Positions 15,765 to 24,726 of a DNA stretch of 64,000 bases are shown here, piece after piece (position 1 is the stretch's first letter; every line of letters starts with the position of its first letter). The notes under the pieces were generated by a model, which did no database searches, was not told where the DNA came from, and saw only the letters and a list, made by a program, of their open reading frames with translations. Origin of the DNA: Marinobacter halophilus. GTDB taxonomy: Bacteria; Pseudomonadota; Gammaproteobacteria; Pseudomonadales; Oleiphilaceae. The stretch lies in NCBI RefSeq assembly GCF_003007685.1, contig NZ_PXNN01000017.1, positions 558,001-622,000 on the forward strand, given 5' to 3'. Made by a program: the position numbers and the translations under genes.

Positions 15765-16616
15765 ATGGCCAGGGCAGATCATTGGAGCGATACGGAAATT
15801 GCGCTGACAGTAGCCGACTACATGAAGATGTTTACCCTAGAACTTGCTGGCCAGCGTTACAACAAAAGCGCCCACCGACGTGCGCTTCTGAAACTACTGA
15901 ACGGTCGCAGCGACGCTGCTGTTGAGCTTAAACACCAGAATATCAGTGCGGTTCTACGCGATCTCAATTGCTTCTGGATCCCCGGTTACAAGCCCCGAAG
16001 TAACTACCAAGAAGCCCTTGCGACTTATGTTGAAGATTGGATCAATTCACACTCGGATTTTGACCGCGTCTCCCAAGCCGCTGTCAAACAGCCTGCATTT
16101 GTTCCAACTGGAGTCGAGTTTTCGACTCTTTTGGTTGAGACCCCTAAGCCGTCAACTACGATTCAAGAAGAGCATCCTCCGTATTCCCCCAATCGTGCGG
16201 CTTCGAAGCGAGATTATGTCGCTCAAGAAGCCCGTAATTCTGCGCTCGGCAGTGCCGGAGAATTACTGATTCTGGAATACGAGGAATATCGACTCAGGTC
16301 GGCAGGTGAAAGGACCCTAGCCAATCGCATCGAACACGTAGCGCAATCAAAAGGGGACGGTCTTGGTTACGACATTTTGTCGTTCGAAACGTCCGGTCAA
16401 GAACGCTTCATCGAGGTCAAAACAACCGCCTTTGCAAAAGAAACTCCGTTCTATGCTTCCCGCAACGAGGTATCATTTTCGGCGGATTTCCAAGACCAGT
16501 TCCACATCTACCGCCTATTTGAGTTTCGAAAATCACCGAAACTATTTTCCTTGGCGGGAGCGATCAGCGATCACTGTCAAATGGATCCGGTGAACTTTAT
16601 TTGTAGGTTACGTTGA
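15765..16616 (+). CDS. DUF3883-type PD-(D/E)xK nuclease-like protein
   Basis: 283 aa. Residues 6-85 form an N-terminal domain often joined to nuclease or DUF3883 modules (WSDTEIALTVADYM, YNKSAHRRALLKLL, HQNISAVLRDL, GYKPRSNYQ). A linker of about 60 residues follows. Residues 150-265 match DUF3883, with E166, D203 in GLGYDILSF and E217-V-K219 in RFIEVKTT, which is the PD-(D/E)xK catalytic layout. Nucleic-acid cleavage is therefore likely. Base composition is less GC-rich than the neighbours. GGAG lies 8 nt before the ATG. The 3' end overlaps the ROK kinase gene by 9 bp, tail to tail. Divergent from the methyltransferase-HNH fusion. Confidence 0.78.
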   Translation: MARADHWSDTEIALTVADYMKMFTLELAGQRYNKSAHRRALLKLLNGRSDAAVELKHQNISAVLRDLNCFWIPGYKPRSNYQEALATYVEDWINSHSDFDRVSQAAVKQPAFVPTGVEFSTLLVETPKPSTTIQEEHPPYSPNRAASKRDYVAQEARNSALGSAGELLILEYEEYRLRSAGERTLANRIEHVAQSKGDGLGYDILSFETSGQERFIEVKTTAFAKETPFYASRNEVSFSADFQDQFHIYRLFEFRKSPKLFSLAGAISDHCQMDPVNFICRLR

Positions 16617-17531
16617 GGCCATTGACCTCGCCAACCAAGCCGCCCCCCGCACCCCACTCGAATCCCCATGAACCGCCCGCACAACCGGCGTCCCACACTC
16701 ACCGCCAAACACGTATTTCGCCAACCTGGGCGGCAGCTCCCGGTAGATCAGATCAACGTTACTCATACCACCACCCAGCACAATAACGTCCGGGTCCAGT
16801 ACGTTGATAACCACCGCCAGGCCTCGGGTCAGATGCTCCAGGTACAGGTTCATGGTTTCGTTTGCCACTGGGTCGCCTTTGCGAGCGTTTGCGGCGATGT
16901 CCCGGGCGGGCAGTTCCTGGCCTGCCTGCAGCTTATGCGTCAGTGACAGCCCGGTGCCGGACAGGAAGGTTTCGTTGCAGCCATGGCGGCCACAGAAACA
17001 GGGGCGCTGTTCCAGTTCGGTTTGGGGGGTCCAGGCCAACGGGTTGTGGCCCCATTCGCTGGCAACGCCGTTCGGGCCGGTGACAACCCGGCCATTCACG
17101 CTGATGCCAGCGCCGCAGCCTGTGCCCAGGATGGCGGCGAAGATTACCTGGTGGCTCTTCCCTGCGCCGTCTGTGGCTTCGGAGAGCGCCAGGCAATTGG
17201 CGTCGTTGGTGAGGGTGACCGGCCGTTGCAGCAGTTCGCGCAGGTCTTGCTGCATGGGCTGGCCGTTTATCCAGGTGGAGTTACCGTTCTTGATGCGGCC
17301 GGTGATGCCGGAGACGCTACCGGGTATGCCGATGCCTACGGGCAAGCCGGTTGCGCCTGCCTGTGCTTCGGCCGCCAGTACCAGTGCCCGTATGGTGTCC
17401 AGAGTAGCCCGATAATCGCCAGCGGGGGTTGGCACCCGTTTCCGGAAGTGCTCGTTGGATTGCCGGTCCAGCAGGATGACTTCGGTTTTGGTGCCGCCCA
17501 GGTCTATGCCAATTAGCGAGTTTTGGTGCAT
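16608..17531 (-). CDS. ROK-family sugar kinase
   Basis: 307 aa from the ATG at 17531, behind AAGG. Phosphorylates a hexose with ATP in the cytoplasm; fructokinase, mannokinase and N-acetylglucosamine kinase are the usual activities of this size. It shows the phosphate motif IGIDLGGTK (7-15), catalytic D110 in LTNDANCLA, E159 and H162 in SEWGHNPL, and the zinc motif C178-x-C180-x4-C185 in the ROK signature. The substrate cannot be told from sequence. It overlaps the tail of the DUF3883 gene by 9 bp, which may mark the edge of an inserted segment. Confidence 0.88.
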   Translation of the reverse strand: MHQNSLIGIDLGGTKTEVILLDRQSNEHFRKRVPTPAGDYRATLDTIRALVLAAEAQAGATGLPVGIGIPGSVSGITGRIKNGNSTWINGQPMQQDLRELLQRPVTLTNDANCLALSEATDGAGKSHQVIFAAILGTGCGAGISVNGRVVTGPNGVASEWGHNPLAWTPQTELEQRPCFCGRHGCNETFLSGTGLSLTHKLQAGQELPARDIAANARKGDPVANETMNLYLEHLTRGLAVVINVLDPDVIVLGGGMSNVDLIYRELPPRLAKYVFGGECGTPVVRAVHGDSSGVRGAAWLARSMAST

Positions 17532-17728
17532 GGGTGCCTTGCTCGCATTGTCGTTAAGGGTGCACACCGACAACGCTAAAGCAGAGCGTAGCGAGGCGCA
17601 ACGACACTGATCGGTTTACCGGGCTTGCTGTTCATTCATGCGTTTGTTATGAATCACTTGGCCGGCATCACTTCTCCGTTCCGGCCTGTCGCCACCGCGA
17701 CAATCTTATTACAAAGCCGGAAACCATC

Positions 17729-18769
17729 ATGCCAAACCTTCTCGGAACCAACTTCCCGATCATCCAGGCGCCCATGGCGGGGGTGCAAGACAGCCGGCTT
17801 ACGGCGGCGGTATCCAATGCCGGCGGGCTGGGGTCGTTGCCGTGTGCCATGCTGACAGCGGACGCGCTCAAGGCGGAACTCGATATTCTGAAAGTCAGTA
17901 CTGACCAGCCGTTCAACCTCAATTTCTTTGCCCACACGCCACCGGAGCCCGATGCCGCGCAGGATCAGGCCTGGCGAGCGGCGCTGGCGCCCCATTACCG
18001 GGAACTGGGACTGGATCAGAGCGTTATTGCCAGTGGCCCGGGACGGCAGCCGTTCAATGAAGAGATGGCGGCCATTGTGGAGGAGTTCCAGCCGGCGGTG
18101 GTGAGTTTTCACTTTGGCCTGCCGGCGCCTGCCTTGCTGCAGCGGGTGAAAGCCGCCGGGGCCACCGTGTTGTCTTCTGCCACCACGGTGGAAGAAGCGC
18201 TCTGGCTTGAGCGTAACGGAGCGGATGGAATTATTGCCCAGGGGCTTGAAGCGGGCGGCCACCGGGGTATTTTTCTGACCAGAGACATGAGCACCCAGAT
18301 GGGCACGTTTGCGCTTCTGCCCCAGGTGGTCGCGGCCGTTGGGGTGCCAGTGATTGCCGCCGGCGGCATTGCCGATGCCAGGGGCGTAACCGCGGCGTTG
18401 GCGCTTGGTGCCATTGCGGTTCAGGTTGGCACGGCCTTTATGCTGTGCCCGGAGGCCACCACCCGGACAGTTCACCGTGCGGCGCTGAAAAGCGAAAGCG
18501 CCCGGCAGACCGCCATCACCAACCTGTTCTCCGGTGGCCCGGCACGGGGCATCGTTAACCGGATCATGCGCGAACTGGGGCCCATTTCGGGGGATGCACC
18601 CGCTTTTCCATTAGCCACCAACGCCATCGCGCCGTTACGGGCGGCGGCCGAAGCGAAGGGCTCCGGAGATTTCTCGCCGCTGTGGTGCGGACAGAATGCG
18701 TCTGGTTGCCGGGAGGTGTCAGCGGCACAGTTGGTGAAGGACTTGAGTCATGCAGAAGAGCGTGTGTAG
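17729..18769 (+). CDS. Nitronate monooxygenase-family FMN protein
   Basis: 346 aa. A TIM-barrel FMN enzyme that oxidises nitronates such as propionate-3-nitronate. Family features are the N-terminus FPIIQAPMAGVQD (10-22), GGLGSLPCAML (31-41), IIAQGLEAGGHRG (about 169-181) with the conserved glycine-rich flavin-phosphate segment, and VPVIAAGGIADARG (about 207-220) with the second phosphate-binding loop. The length suits class I enzymes. The AIG2-like gene begins 6 bp after the stop, so the two are likely co-transcribed. Confidence 0.9.
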   Translation: MPNLLGTNFPIIQAPMAGVQDSRLTAAVSNAGGLGSLPCAMLTADALKAELDILKVSTDQPFNLNFFAHTPPEPDAAQDQAWRAALAPHYRELGLDQSVIASGPGRQPFNEEMAAIVEEFQPAVVSFHFGLPAPALLQRVKAAGATVLSSATTVEEALWLERNGADGIIAQGLEAGGHRGIFLTRDMSTQMGTFALLPQVVAAVGVPVIAAGGIADARGVTAALALGAIAVQVGTAFMLCPEATTRTVHRAALKSESARQTAITNLFSGGPARGIVNRIMRELGPISGDAPAFPLATNAIAPLRAAAEAKGSGDFSPLWCGQNASGCREVSAAQLVKDLSHAEERV

Positions 18770-18775
18770 CCTTCT

Positions 18776-19234
18776 ATGAAAAAAACTATACAACGATCCC
18801 TGGCGGCCTTGTTGGCCCTTCTTGTTTTGGTGATTGGCTATCTTTGGCTGACCTTTGCCAGTTCCTTCGGCTATAACCCACCCGGAGACATGCCTGCCAT
18901 CGACGAAAACGCCAGCCATTCGGTGTTCGTCTACGGCACCCTCACAAAGCCCTGGGTACGCTGGTTGGTGATGGGGCGAGCCGGCAGCAGCGAACCCGCC
19001 GAGCTGCCCGGATTCAAGAAGGACAAGCTGGATATCAAGCCGGTCGACGGGGCGGTTACCGAAGGGGAAGTCATCACCGTTAATGCCGATGAGCTCAGAG
19101 CGCTGGACCGCTATGAGCGCCTGGGGGTGCGTTACGAGCGGGTGGAAGTGACACTGCAGGATGGCAGAACGGCCTGGGTATACCGGCTGATGGAGCCCAT
19201 CCTGCTGGAGCTTTCAGACGAAATTCCTGACTGA
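18776..19234 (+). CDS. Membrane-anchored gamma-glutamylcyclotransferase-like (AIG2) protein
   Basis: 152 aa. Residues 7-29 are a hydrophobic anchor, absent from ordinary cytoplasmic members of this family. VFVYGTL (50-56) is the substrate-binding signature of the AIG2/GGCT fold, and LRALDRYERLG further on provides the acidic residue normally used for catalysis. It may act on gamma-glutamyl amines or peptides outside the cytoplasmic membrane; this is inferred from the anchor. It follows the nitronate monooxygenase gene closely. Confidence 0.75.
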   Translation: MKKTIQRSLAALLALLVLVIGYLWLTFASSFGYNPPGDMPAIDENASHSVFVYGTLTKPWVRWLVMGRAGSSEPAELPGFKKDKLDIKPVDGAVTEGEVITVNADELRALDRYERLGVRYERVEVTLQDGRTAWVYRLMEPILLELSDEIPD

Positions 19235-19283
19235 TCCAGCCTTCCGCTGTGAACGCAACCCGGTGCAGATTCGGCGTTATTCA

Positions 19284-19817
19284 CTAGAGCGTTCGTACTA
19301 TCCGCGCATGGTGGTGTTCAAGCTCGGCGATCACCGTGTTGAGCTCATCGCTGCTGTGGGCATGAACGGTCAGTACATGCTCACCTTTTTCAAGAGCCGA
19401 TTGCGCAGCCTGGGCGTACCGAGCGTGATCAGGGCGAAGCGTGACCAAGCCGCCGCCCATGAGCCCGATAACGCCACCAATCACTGTTAACAGGATTCCC
19501 GCGGTTACTGCGCTCTGGCGGATGAACTCAATACCCAGGATATACAACGCAAAGAACAGGATAGCCCCGGCAATGGCCCCGGCCACACCCAGCCAGATAT
19601 GGGCACGAATCATCGTGCGCCATATACCACCAGACTCTGGCTCAATTTGCCGTGCCTGATGGGTGTCGCCCGGAGACACTAGCTTGATCTGGGCGTCATC
19701 GAGGCCGGTTTTCCGGGAGAGTGCCTCAACGGCACGATGGGCTTCTGTCTCGCTTGAGAATATTGCTGCCAGCTTGTGGTCGGCGGATTCGCCGGTAACC
19801 GTCACCCTGGATTTCAT
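19284..19817 (-). CDS. Two-TM membrane protein of unknown function
   Basis: 177 aa. A ferredoxin-like N-terminal stretch (AAIFSSETEAHRAVEALSRKTGLDDAQIKLVSP) is followed by two transmembrane segments at about 74-94 and 102-126 with a glycine-rich turn (GGVIGLMGGG). A C-terminal half-domain (ALEKGEHVLTVHAHSSDELNTVIAELEHH) is similar in style to the first. Such proteins may form a pair of small soluble modules on either side of a TM hairpin. I recognise no named function. A good GGAAGG site precedes the ATG. Confidence 0.7.
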   Translation of the reverse strand: MKSRVTVTGESADHKLAAIFSSETEAHRAVEALSRKTGLDDAQIKLVSPGDTHQARQIEPESGGIWRTMIRAHIWLGVAGAIAGAILFFALYILGIEFIRQSAVTAGILLTVIGGVIGLMGGGLVTLRPDHARYAQAAQSALEKGEHVLTVHAHSSDELNTVIAELEHHHARIVRTL

Positions 19818-19956
19818 GGTACACCTTCCTTGCTGTGAGTATGATCCGTCAGGTCGTCACTACATCGTTCAACGCCTTGTCTACAGGATGGTAGCCCGCC
19901 GCTGTTATTTCCAGATCCATTAACAGGAAATAATAATCGCTCGGCTGGAATGGGCT

Positions 19957-20301
19957 CTACTTCTTGACCCACTGCCCCTCGATCAGCACGAACTGACCGT
20001 CGGGGGTCTTCTCGATCGCTTTTTTACCGGCCACGGTTTCCACCTGGGTGACAGGGATCTCATGTTTTTCGGCAATGCGGGTGTATTCAGCCCGGCGGGC
20101 GCTGTTAATAGCATTTACCACCGCGCGGGCATCCTCTCCGGCTTGAACCACGTCCAGGTAGCCGGTCGGCGCTTCACCCACCAGGCCTTGTTGCTTTGCA
20201 GATTCAAGTTTCTGCTTGGCTTCTTCCAGGTCCATGGCGAACGCTGGCAGTACCATACCGATGGCCACAATGAAGGCGGCCAGTTGCATCAGTCGTTTCA
20301 T
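19957..20301 (-). CDS. ydbL: YdbL family protein (DUF1318)
   Basis: 114 aa from the ATG at 20301, behind GGGG. Residues 1-22 are a signal peptide (MKRLMQLAAFIVAIGMVLPAFA). The mature part LEEAKQKLESAKQQGLVGEAPTGYLDVV and INSARRAEYTRIAEKHEIPV is typical of DUF1318. YdbL is encoded with ydbH and ynbE and modulates that envelope transport bridge. It is the last gene of the run starting at 25844. Confidence 0.88.
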   Translation of the reverse strand: MKRLMQLAAFIVAIGMVLPAFAMDLEEAKQKLESAKQQGLVGEAPTGYLDVVQAGEDARAVVNAINSARRAEYTRIAEKHEIPVTQVETVAGKKAIEKTPDGQFVLIEGQWVKK

Positions 20302-20342
20302 CTTCAACCCCTTGATCAGACTCTGTTAACACCCGTTTTCGC

Positions 20343-20558
20343 TCAGAACAGACCCTTTTCGCTGAACAGATCGTCCACTTCTTTATCGACTTTGACGTAG
20401 ATTTCGTGCTGGATCTTGACGTTCAGATTTACCGTAATCGGTTCCGTGGGCGCGACCATCTGTACCGTTGGCGTACAAGCGAATAACACCAGCGGCAGCA
20501 TGCCTATTAACAATGTTCTTACCGCAAGCGGCCGGTTCAACCGCGATACATTCGTCAT
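20343..20558 (-). CDS. ynbE: YnbE family lipoprotein
   Basis: 71 aa. N-terminal hydrophobic segment ending in LFAC, a lipobox with the lipidated Cys at about residue 28, then CTPTVQMVAPTEPITVNLNVKIQHEI, characteristic of YnbE. In Escherichia coli, YnbE is an outer-membrane lipoprotein that extends the beta-groove of YdbH. The start codon overlaps the ydbH stop (ATGA) and is served by AGGAGG inside ydbH. Confidence 0.9.
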   Translation of the reverse strand: MTNVSRLNRPLAVRTLLIGMLPLVLFACTPTVQMVAPTEPITVNLNVKIQHEIYVKVDKEVDDLFSEKGLF

Positions 20559-22075
20559 GGTACTGCCTCCTGTCCGGATTGTTGCAGTCGTTCCCGAACG
20601 CGTTCAGTCACGGCCTCATTCACCCTGCCACTCAGTTGAAGACTGGTTAACAAAGCGGGTATGTCTTCTTCAAGATTGATATTGAGCACGATCGGTTGCC
20701 CGCCTCTGACTTCCGGGTTTTCGCCCTCAAGCCTCACGTCAAGTACCAGCCTGCCCTTGTTATCGTAGTCTATCGTGCTATCCAGTACCGAATAGTGAAA
20801 GTTTTGCAAAGCGTCTACCACCTGCTCCATGGTCTGGCTGCTGCCAAGCATGGCCTGCAGTCGCTGGGCGGGTAACCGCAGCAATCCGCCGGGGGCAATG
20901 GCGGCGACTTTGCCTTGCTCAACCACTATGCCGTCGGCGCTGACCATGACGGGCACGCGGCCGGTAAGCTCGCCGGTCCCTGAAAAACCTTCCGCCGGGT
21001 ACACCTGCAGCAATCGCTCCAGGGAAACCTCATACACCTCAACCGGCAAGGTCCAGGGTTCCGCAGCCAGATCAATGGCGCCGGGTGCCACCCGCAAGCG
21101 GCCACCAAGAAAGCTCGCGGCTGCCTGCTGAATGTCGAGCACGCCGGCGAATGGCGCTGTTTGAAGCGCCCGGTAATCTGCCAGAAAACGAACCGGGCCA
21201 ATGCCGATGCCGGAATTGATCTGGCCAACCGTTACGTCGCGAAAGCGGGCCGTCAGAGCGCCGTCGTCCAGGCTGACCAACAGCCGTCCGCTCAGATCGG
21301 TTACCGCGGTGCGGTCGATCAGACCCTCAACGCCGTCAAAGTTGGCACTGCCATCCAGTACCAGCGGGACACCGGGCTCGAGGCGAAGGGAGGCAGCGGC
21401 CTGTATCTGACCTGCGGTCAGCTCCAGCAGTTCGGGCCAGGCCGCCAACGTGTCGGCCAGGGCCTTCCCGCCGTTTTTGCCGGCAACGTCCATAGCTATC
21501 CGGGCGGCCAGAAATTCTCCCATTACGTTCCTGATGGCGACATCGGCGACCAGGCCAGAATCCGATTGCAGCTGGCCGTCAAGGTTCAGATCCGTCAAAG
21601 CACCGCTTACCGTTCCCTCAAACCGCCAGCCCTGTGGCTTCAGTTGCGGGTGCTGTAATTGGTCGACGTCGATGACGACCTGACCGGCTATTGTGCTTCG
21701 GTCAGCGAGGGAGCCGGTGCCACCAAGATTGATCGTCAGGGTGACGTCGGCCAGATCCACCTGCACATTGTCCAGCTGAGTGGGCGTGCCGGCGGCGTCA
21801 TGAACCAGGCTTGCGACCTGCAGCCGGGAGCGGGGTTTGAAGTGGACGGTGATGGTACGGTTATCCGCTTCGACCGAATTGACCACATCGGCCCGGATGC
21901 CGGTGATTTGCCAGTCGTCGGTATGAACATCCGGCAGCGCCAGGCCAATCTGGCTTTGCTGCAGTATCAGCGACCAGCCGGTGGCGAAGGCTGGCTGCAC
22001 AAACAGGCAACAGGCCAGCAGAGCCGTCAGAAGCGCCCGGCTTTTACAGGTTGAGATCCGGCCACGGTCGCTCAT
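20555..22075 (-). CDS. ydbH: YdbH family intermembrane phospholipid-transport protein
   Basis: 506 aa from the ATG at 22075. An AsmA-like bridge protein that, with YhdP and TamB, carries phospholipid between inner and outer membranes. An N-terminal membrane segment (about 13-32, ALLTALLACCLFVQPAFA) is followed by long beta-rich repeats and a C-terminal DctA-YdbH-type region (LSGRVNEAVTERVRERLQQSGQ). E. coli YdbH is about 880 aa, so this is a short form. The start overlaps the stop of the upstream ATPase gene (ATGA), and its stop overlaps the ynbE start, so the chain is translationally coupled. Confidence 0.85.
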   Translation of the reverse strand: MSDRGRISTCKSRALLTALLACCLFVQPAFATGWSLILQQSQIGLALPDVHTDDWQITGIRADVVNSVEADNRTITVHFKPRSRLQVASLVHDAAGTPTQLDNVQVDLADVTLTINLGGTGSLADRSTIAGQVVIDVDQLQHPQLKPQGWRFEGTVSGALTDLNLDGQLQSDSGLVADVAIRNVMGEFLAARIAMDVAGKNGGKALADTLAAWPELLELTAGQIQAAASLRLEPGVPLVLDGSANFDGVEGLIDRTAVTDLSGRLLVSLDDGALTARFRDVTVGQINSGIGIGPVRFLADYRALQTAPFAGVLDIQQAAASFLGGRLRVAPGAIDLAAEPWTLPVEVYEVSLERLLQVYPAEGFSGTGELTGRVPVMVSADGIVVEQGKVAAIAPGGLLRLPAQRLQAMLGSSQTMEQVVDALQNFHYSVLDSTIDYDNKGRLVLDVRLEGENPEVRGGQPIVLNINLEEDIPALLTSLQLSGRVNEAVTERVRERLQQSGQEAVP

Positions 22076-24726
22076 CCCATTGTTTCTCCGACAACCCCCT
22101 CCTTCAGCGCTTGAATGTCCAAAGGCGGCACGCCGAGGTCCTGCCACTTTTCAGGATGGCAGGTAAACAGCAGTATTTGATGGCGGCTGGCGGCATCGAA
22201 CAGGATGCGCTTCATGTCCTCCAGGCGCTCGTTGTCACTGTGCACCAGGGTATCGTCCAGGATCACCAGCGTCGGCCTGCCCGCCTCGCGCAGCAGATCG
22301 GCGTAGGCCAGGCGGCTGATCAGGCCCATCTGTTCCCGGGCACCAAAGCTCAGTTCGGTCATCTGACCCAGTTCGCTGCCCCGGGTGAAGGTGCCCGGCC
22401 GCAGCTGTTCATCGACTTCCAGAGTGGCCTGGGGAAACAGCACCGACAGGTAGTGATTGAGGTGCTTTTGCAGCGGCGCCTGCAGCCGGCGGGTCAGTGC
22501 CTGGCGCTTTTCAGTCAACAGCGTCAGCAGCAGATCCAGCGCCTGAGCCCGGCGATGCAGTTCCTGATAGCGACGAGTGCACTGCTCGAACTCTGCCTGC
22601 TTTTCGTTGAGTTGCTCTTCCAGGCCTTCAGCGCCCCAGGCTTCCAGCCTGACCTTGATGTCTCTGAGTTCTCGCCCCCGCGCTTCCTGGGTCTGGCGAA
22701 GGTTGTTGATGGTGTTCTGGTAGCGCTCGATATCCTGTCGGAGAAGATCCGGACGGGCCTCCCGAATGTCTCGCTCACGGCTGGCCAGACTGGCTTCCAG
22801 ATCGGCGGTCTGCTTTTCGATGCTGGCCAGATCGTCGCTTAACTGCCGCAACTGTTGCTGGCGCTCCGGGCTCTGCTCTTCATCAGCCAGACGTTGCCAT
22901 TCGGCGCTGGCGTTGTCCCGGGCCTGCTTTCGGGTCAGCAATTCGGCCTGATGTTTGCGCTCATCAGACTCTGCCTTGTCCAGGCTGGCGCCGGCCCGGG
23001 TGAAGGCCGCGTCGGCTTCGGCCAGGCCAGGCACACTCTCGCCCTGATCCGGTTCGGGTGTGGCCTGCAATTGATTTTTGGCGGTCTGAAGCTCGCGGCC
23101 CGCTTCGCTCTGTTGCGCTAAAAGTGGATCAATGCCGCCTGGCGCGACGGACTTGAGCAGCTCTTCAGCGTGCGTCAGGGCTCGCTCGGCGGTTTCGAAG
23201 GCCGACAGTCGGTGCTCTGCCTGTGCCACCGAATCCACGCCGAGGGCTTTGAGCTGTTCATTAAAGGTTTGCTCAAGCGTGGCGAGTTTGCGCCGGGTGC
23301 TGGCCAGTTCCTCGCCGCCGGGGGTGATGCCCAGGGTGCCGACGCCGGGGATGACCAGGCTGGACTCTTCCAGCAGCTGTTTTTCGCCCTCCCCTTCGAG
23401 GGGGTCATGGTTCAGGCTCAATGACGCACCGGGTTCCAGCTGCCAGCTCAATCGGGTGGCAATGGTGCGTGAGCGGATGGTCTCTTCGTTGAGCTGATGT
23501 TCGGTCGCTTTCAGGCGCTTTACTTCTGCGCCATCAATCCGGTTTTCCCGGGCCTGCTGCCGGGCCTGATCGACCTGCTGCTGATATTCCCGGGCTTTGC
23601 TCAGGTTTTGGTTTAGTGCCTGTTGCTGTTGCTCAAGGCGGCGAAGGTCTTGCTCCAGGCGGCCCCTGGCTTCCAGCAGGCGGGCAAGCTTTACCTGCTT
23701 GTCTGCCAGCTCATAAGCTGTTCTCGCTTCCATCAACCGGTTGGCAATAGCGGGTGTCTGTTGTTCGGCAAGATTGAGCGCTCGCTCAGCGTTGTTCAGC
23801 TCCTTGTTCCTGGCCGCCAGTTGCTTGCTCAGGCCTTCCAGGTGTTCCTTATTCTGTTGCAGCAAACGGTGATTTTGCTGCAGCTGGGCCAGCGTGCTTT
23901 TCTCCTGGTTCTGCTGTTGTTCCAGGCGCTCTACCTGCTGATACCGTTCTCTGGTGTTTTCCAGTTGGCGCTGGGCCTCTTCCCAGGGGCGCTCGGTTTC
24001 GGTGCGGTCGAACTCCTGGGTCAGTTTGCCCAACCGGTCTACCTGCTCCTGGTATTTGACAATCCGCTCGTTCAGCTCGGCAATGTCCTGTTGATACTGG
24101 GCGCGATCCTTGTCCAGTTGCAGATAATCTCCACGGGGCTTGCCACCTCCGGTCAGCAACGTATCCCGCTGAGCGCGAACCACCTCCATCACCTCATCGC
24201 CACCGGAGCTGGCCACTTCGCCTACCAGGGAGTTAAGTGCTGATTTCAGGTGATCGCCGGCATGTTCTACTGATTGCTCCAGGTCCTGACCGGTGCCCTG
24301 CTCTACCCAGAGCAGGCCGGGTATGCCCCAGTGCTCGGCTTTGCTGACGCCGCGCTTCGGGTATTGATAACCCAGCAGTTCGGCCAGTTTTTCTTCGGCG
24401 TCGTCTTCGCTGTAAATGTCGGTACCCACGGTCAGGTCGCAGCGCTTTCGTTGCAGAAAACTTTTGGTGAGGCGCCAGCGTTTGCCCTGATGCTCAAAGT
24501 CCAGTTCGATGGTGGGCGCCGCCGCGGAGTCGCCCCAGGGCCGCAAGTCATCCACTGCTGTTGAGCGATAGCGTTCAAAGAACGCGGCACGAATGGCCCG
24601 CACCAGGGTGCTTTTGCCGGATTCGTTGGGGCCGTGAACCAGGTTGAGGCCTGGCTGCAGGTCATCCAGCACAAACGGCTTGCGAAACTGGCGCAACTGC
24701 TCGACGCGCAGACGTTGCAGCTTCAT
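22072..24726 (-). CDS. SMC/Rad50-like AAA ATPase (YhaN type)
   Basis: 884 aa. ATPase partner of the nuclease encoded just upstream, probably acting on DNA ends. Walker A GPNESGKST lies at 32-40, an ABC-type signature LSFGAREQMGL near 790, and Walker B TLVILDDTLVHSD near 825. Between them residues about 190-760 are long coiled coils rich in Glu, Gln and Leu. The zinc-hook CxxC of SbcC/Rad50 was not found: only isolated Cys occur, which argues for the YhaN class. Overlaps: ATGA with the nuclease upstream and with ydbH downstream. Confidence 0.85.
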   Translation of the reverse strand: MKLQRLRVEQLRQFRKPFVLDDLQPGLNLVHGPNESGKSTLVRAIRAAFFERYRSTAVDDLRPWGDSAAAPTIELDFEHQGKRWRLTKSFLQRKRCDLTVGTDIYSEDDAEEKLAELLGYQYPKRGVSKAEHWGIPGLLWVEQGTGQDLEQSVEHAGDHLKSALNSLVGEVASSGGDEVMEVVRAQRDTLLTGGGKPRGDYLQLDKDRAQYQQDIAELNERIVKYQEQVDRLGKLTQEFDRTETERPWEEAQRQLENTRERYQQVERLEQQQNQEKSTLAQLQQNHRLLQQNKEHLEGLSKQLAARNKELNNAERALNLAEQQTPAIANRLMEARTAYELADKQVKLARLLEARGRLEQDLRRLEQQQQALNQNLSKAREYQQQVDQARQQARENRIDGAEVKRLKATEHQLNEETIRSRTIATRLSWQLEPGASLSLNHDPLEGEGEKQLLEESSLVIPGVGTLGITPGGEELASTRRKLATLEQTFNEQLKALGVDSVAQAEHRLSAFETAERALTHAEELLKSVAPGGIDPLLAQQSEAGRELQTAKNQLQATPEPDQGESVPGLAEADAAFTRAGASLDKAESDERKHQAELLTRKQARDNASAEWQRLADEEQSPERQQQLRQLSDDLASIEKQTADLEASLASRERDIREARPDLLRQDIERYQNTINNLRQTQEARGRELRDIKVRLEAWGAEGLEEQLNEKQAEFEQCTRRYQELHRRAQALDLLLTLLTEKRQALTRRLQAPLQKHLNHYLSVLFPQATLEVDEQLRPGTFTRGSELGQMTELSFGAREQMGLISRLAYADLLREAGRPTLVILDDTLVHSDNERLEDMKRILFDAASRHQILLFTCHPEKWQDLGVPPLDIQALKEGVVGETMG

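Noticed and set aside
22076..22147. N-terminal extension of YdbH
   Set aside because: It would overlap the ATPase gene by 76 bp; the ATG at 22075 gives the ATGA overlap seen throughout the operon.
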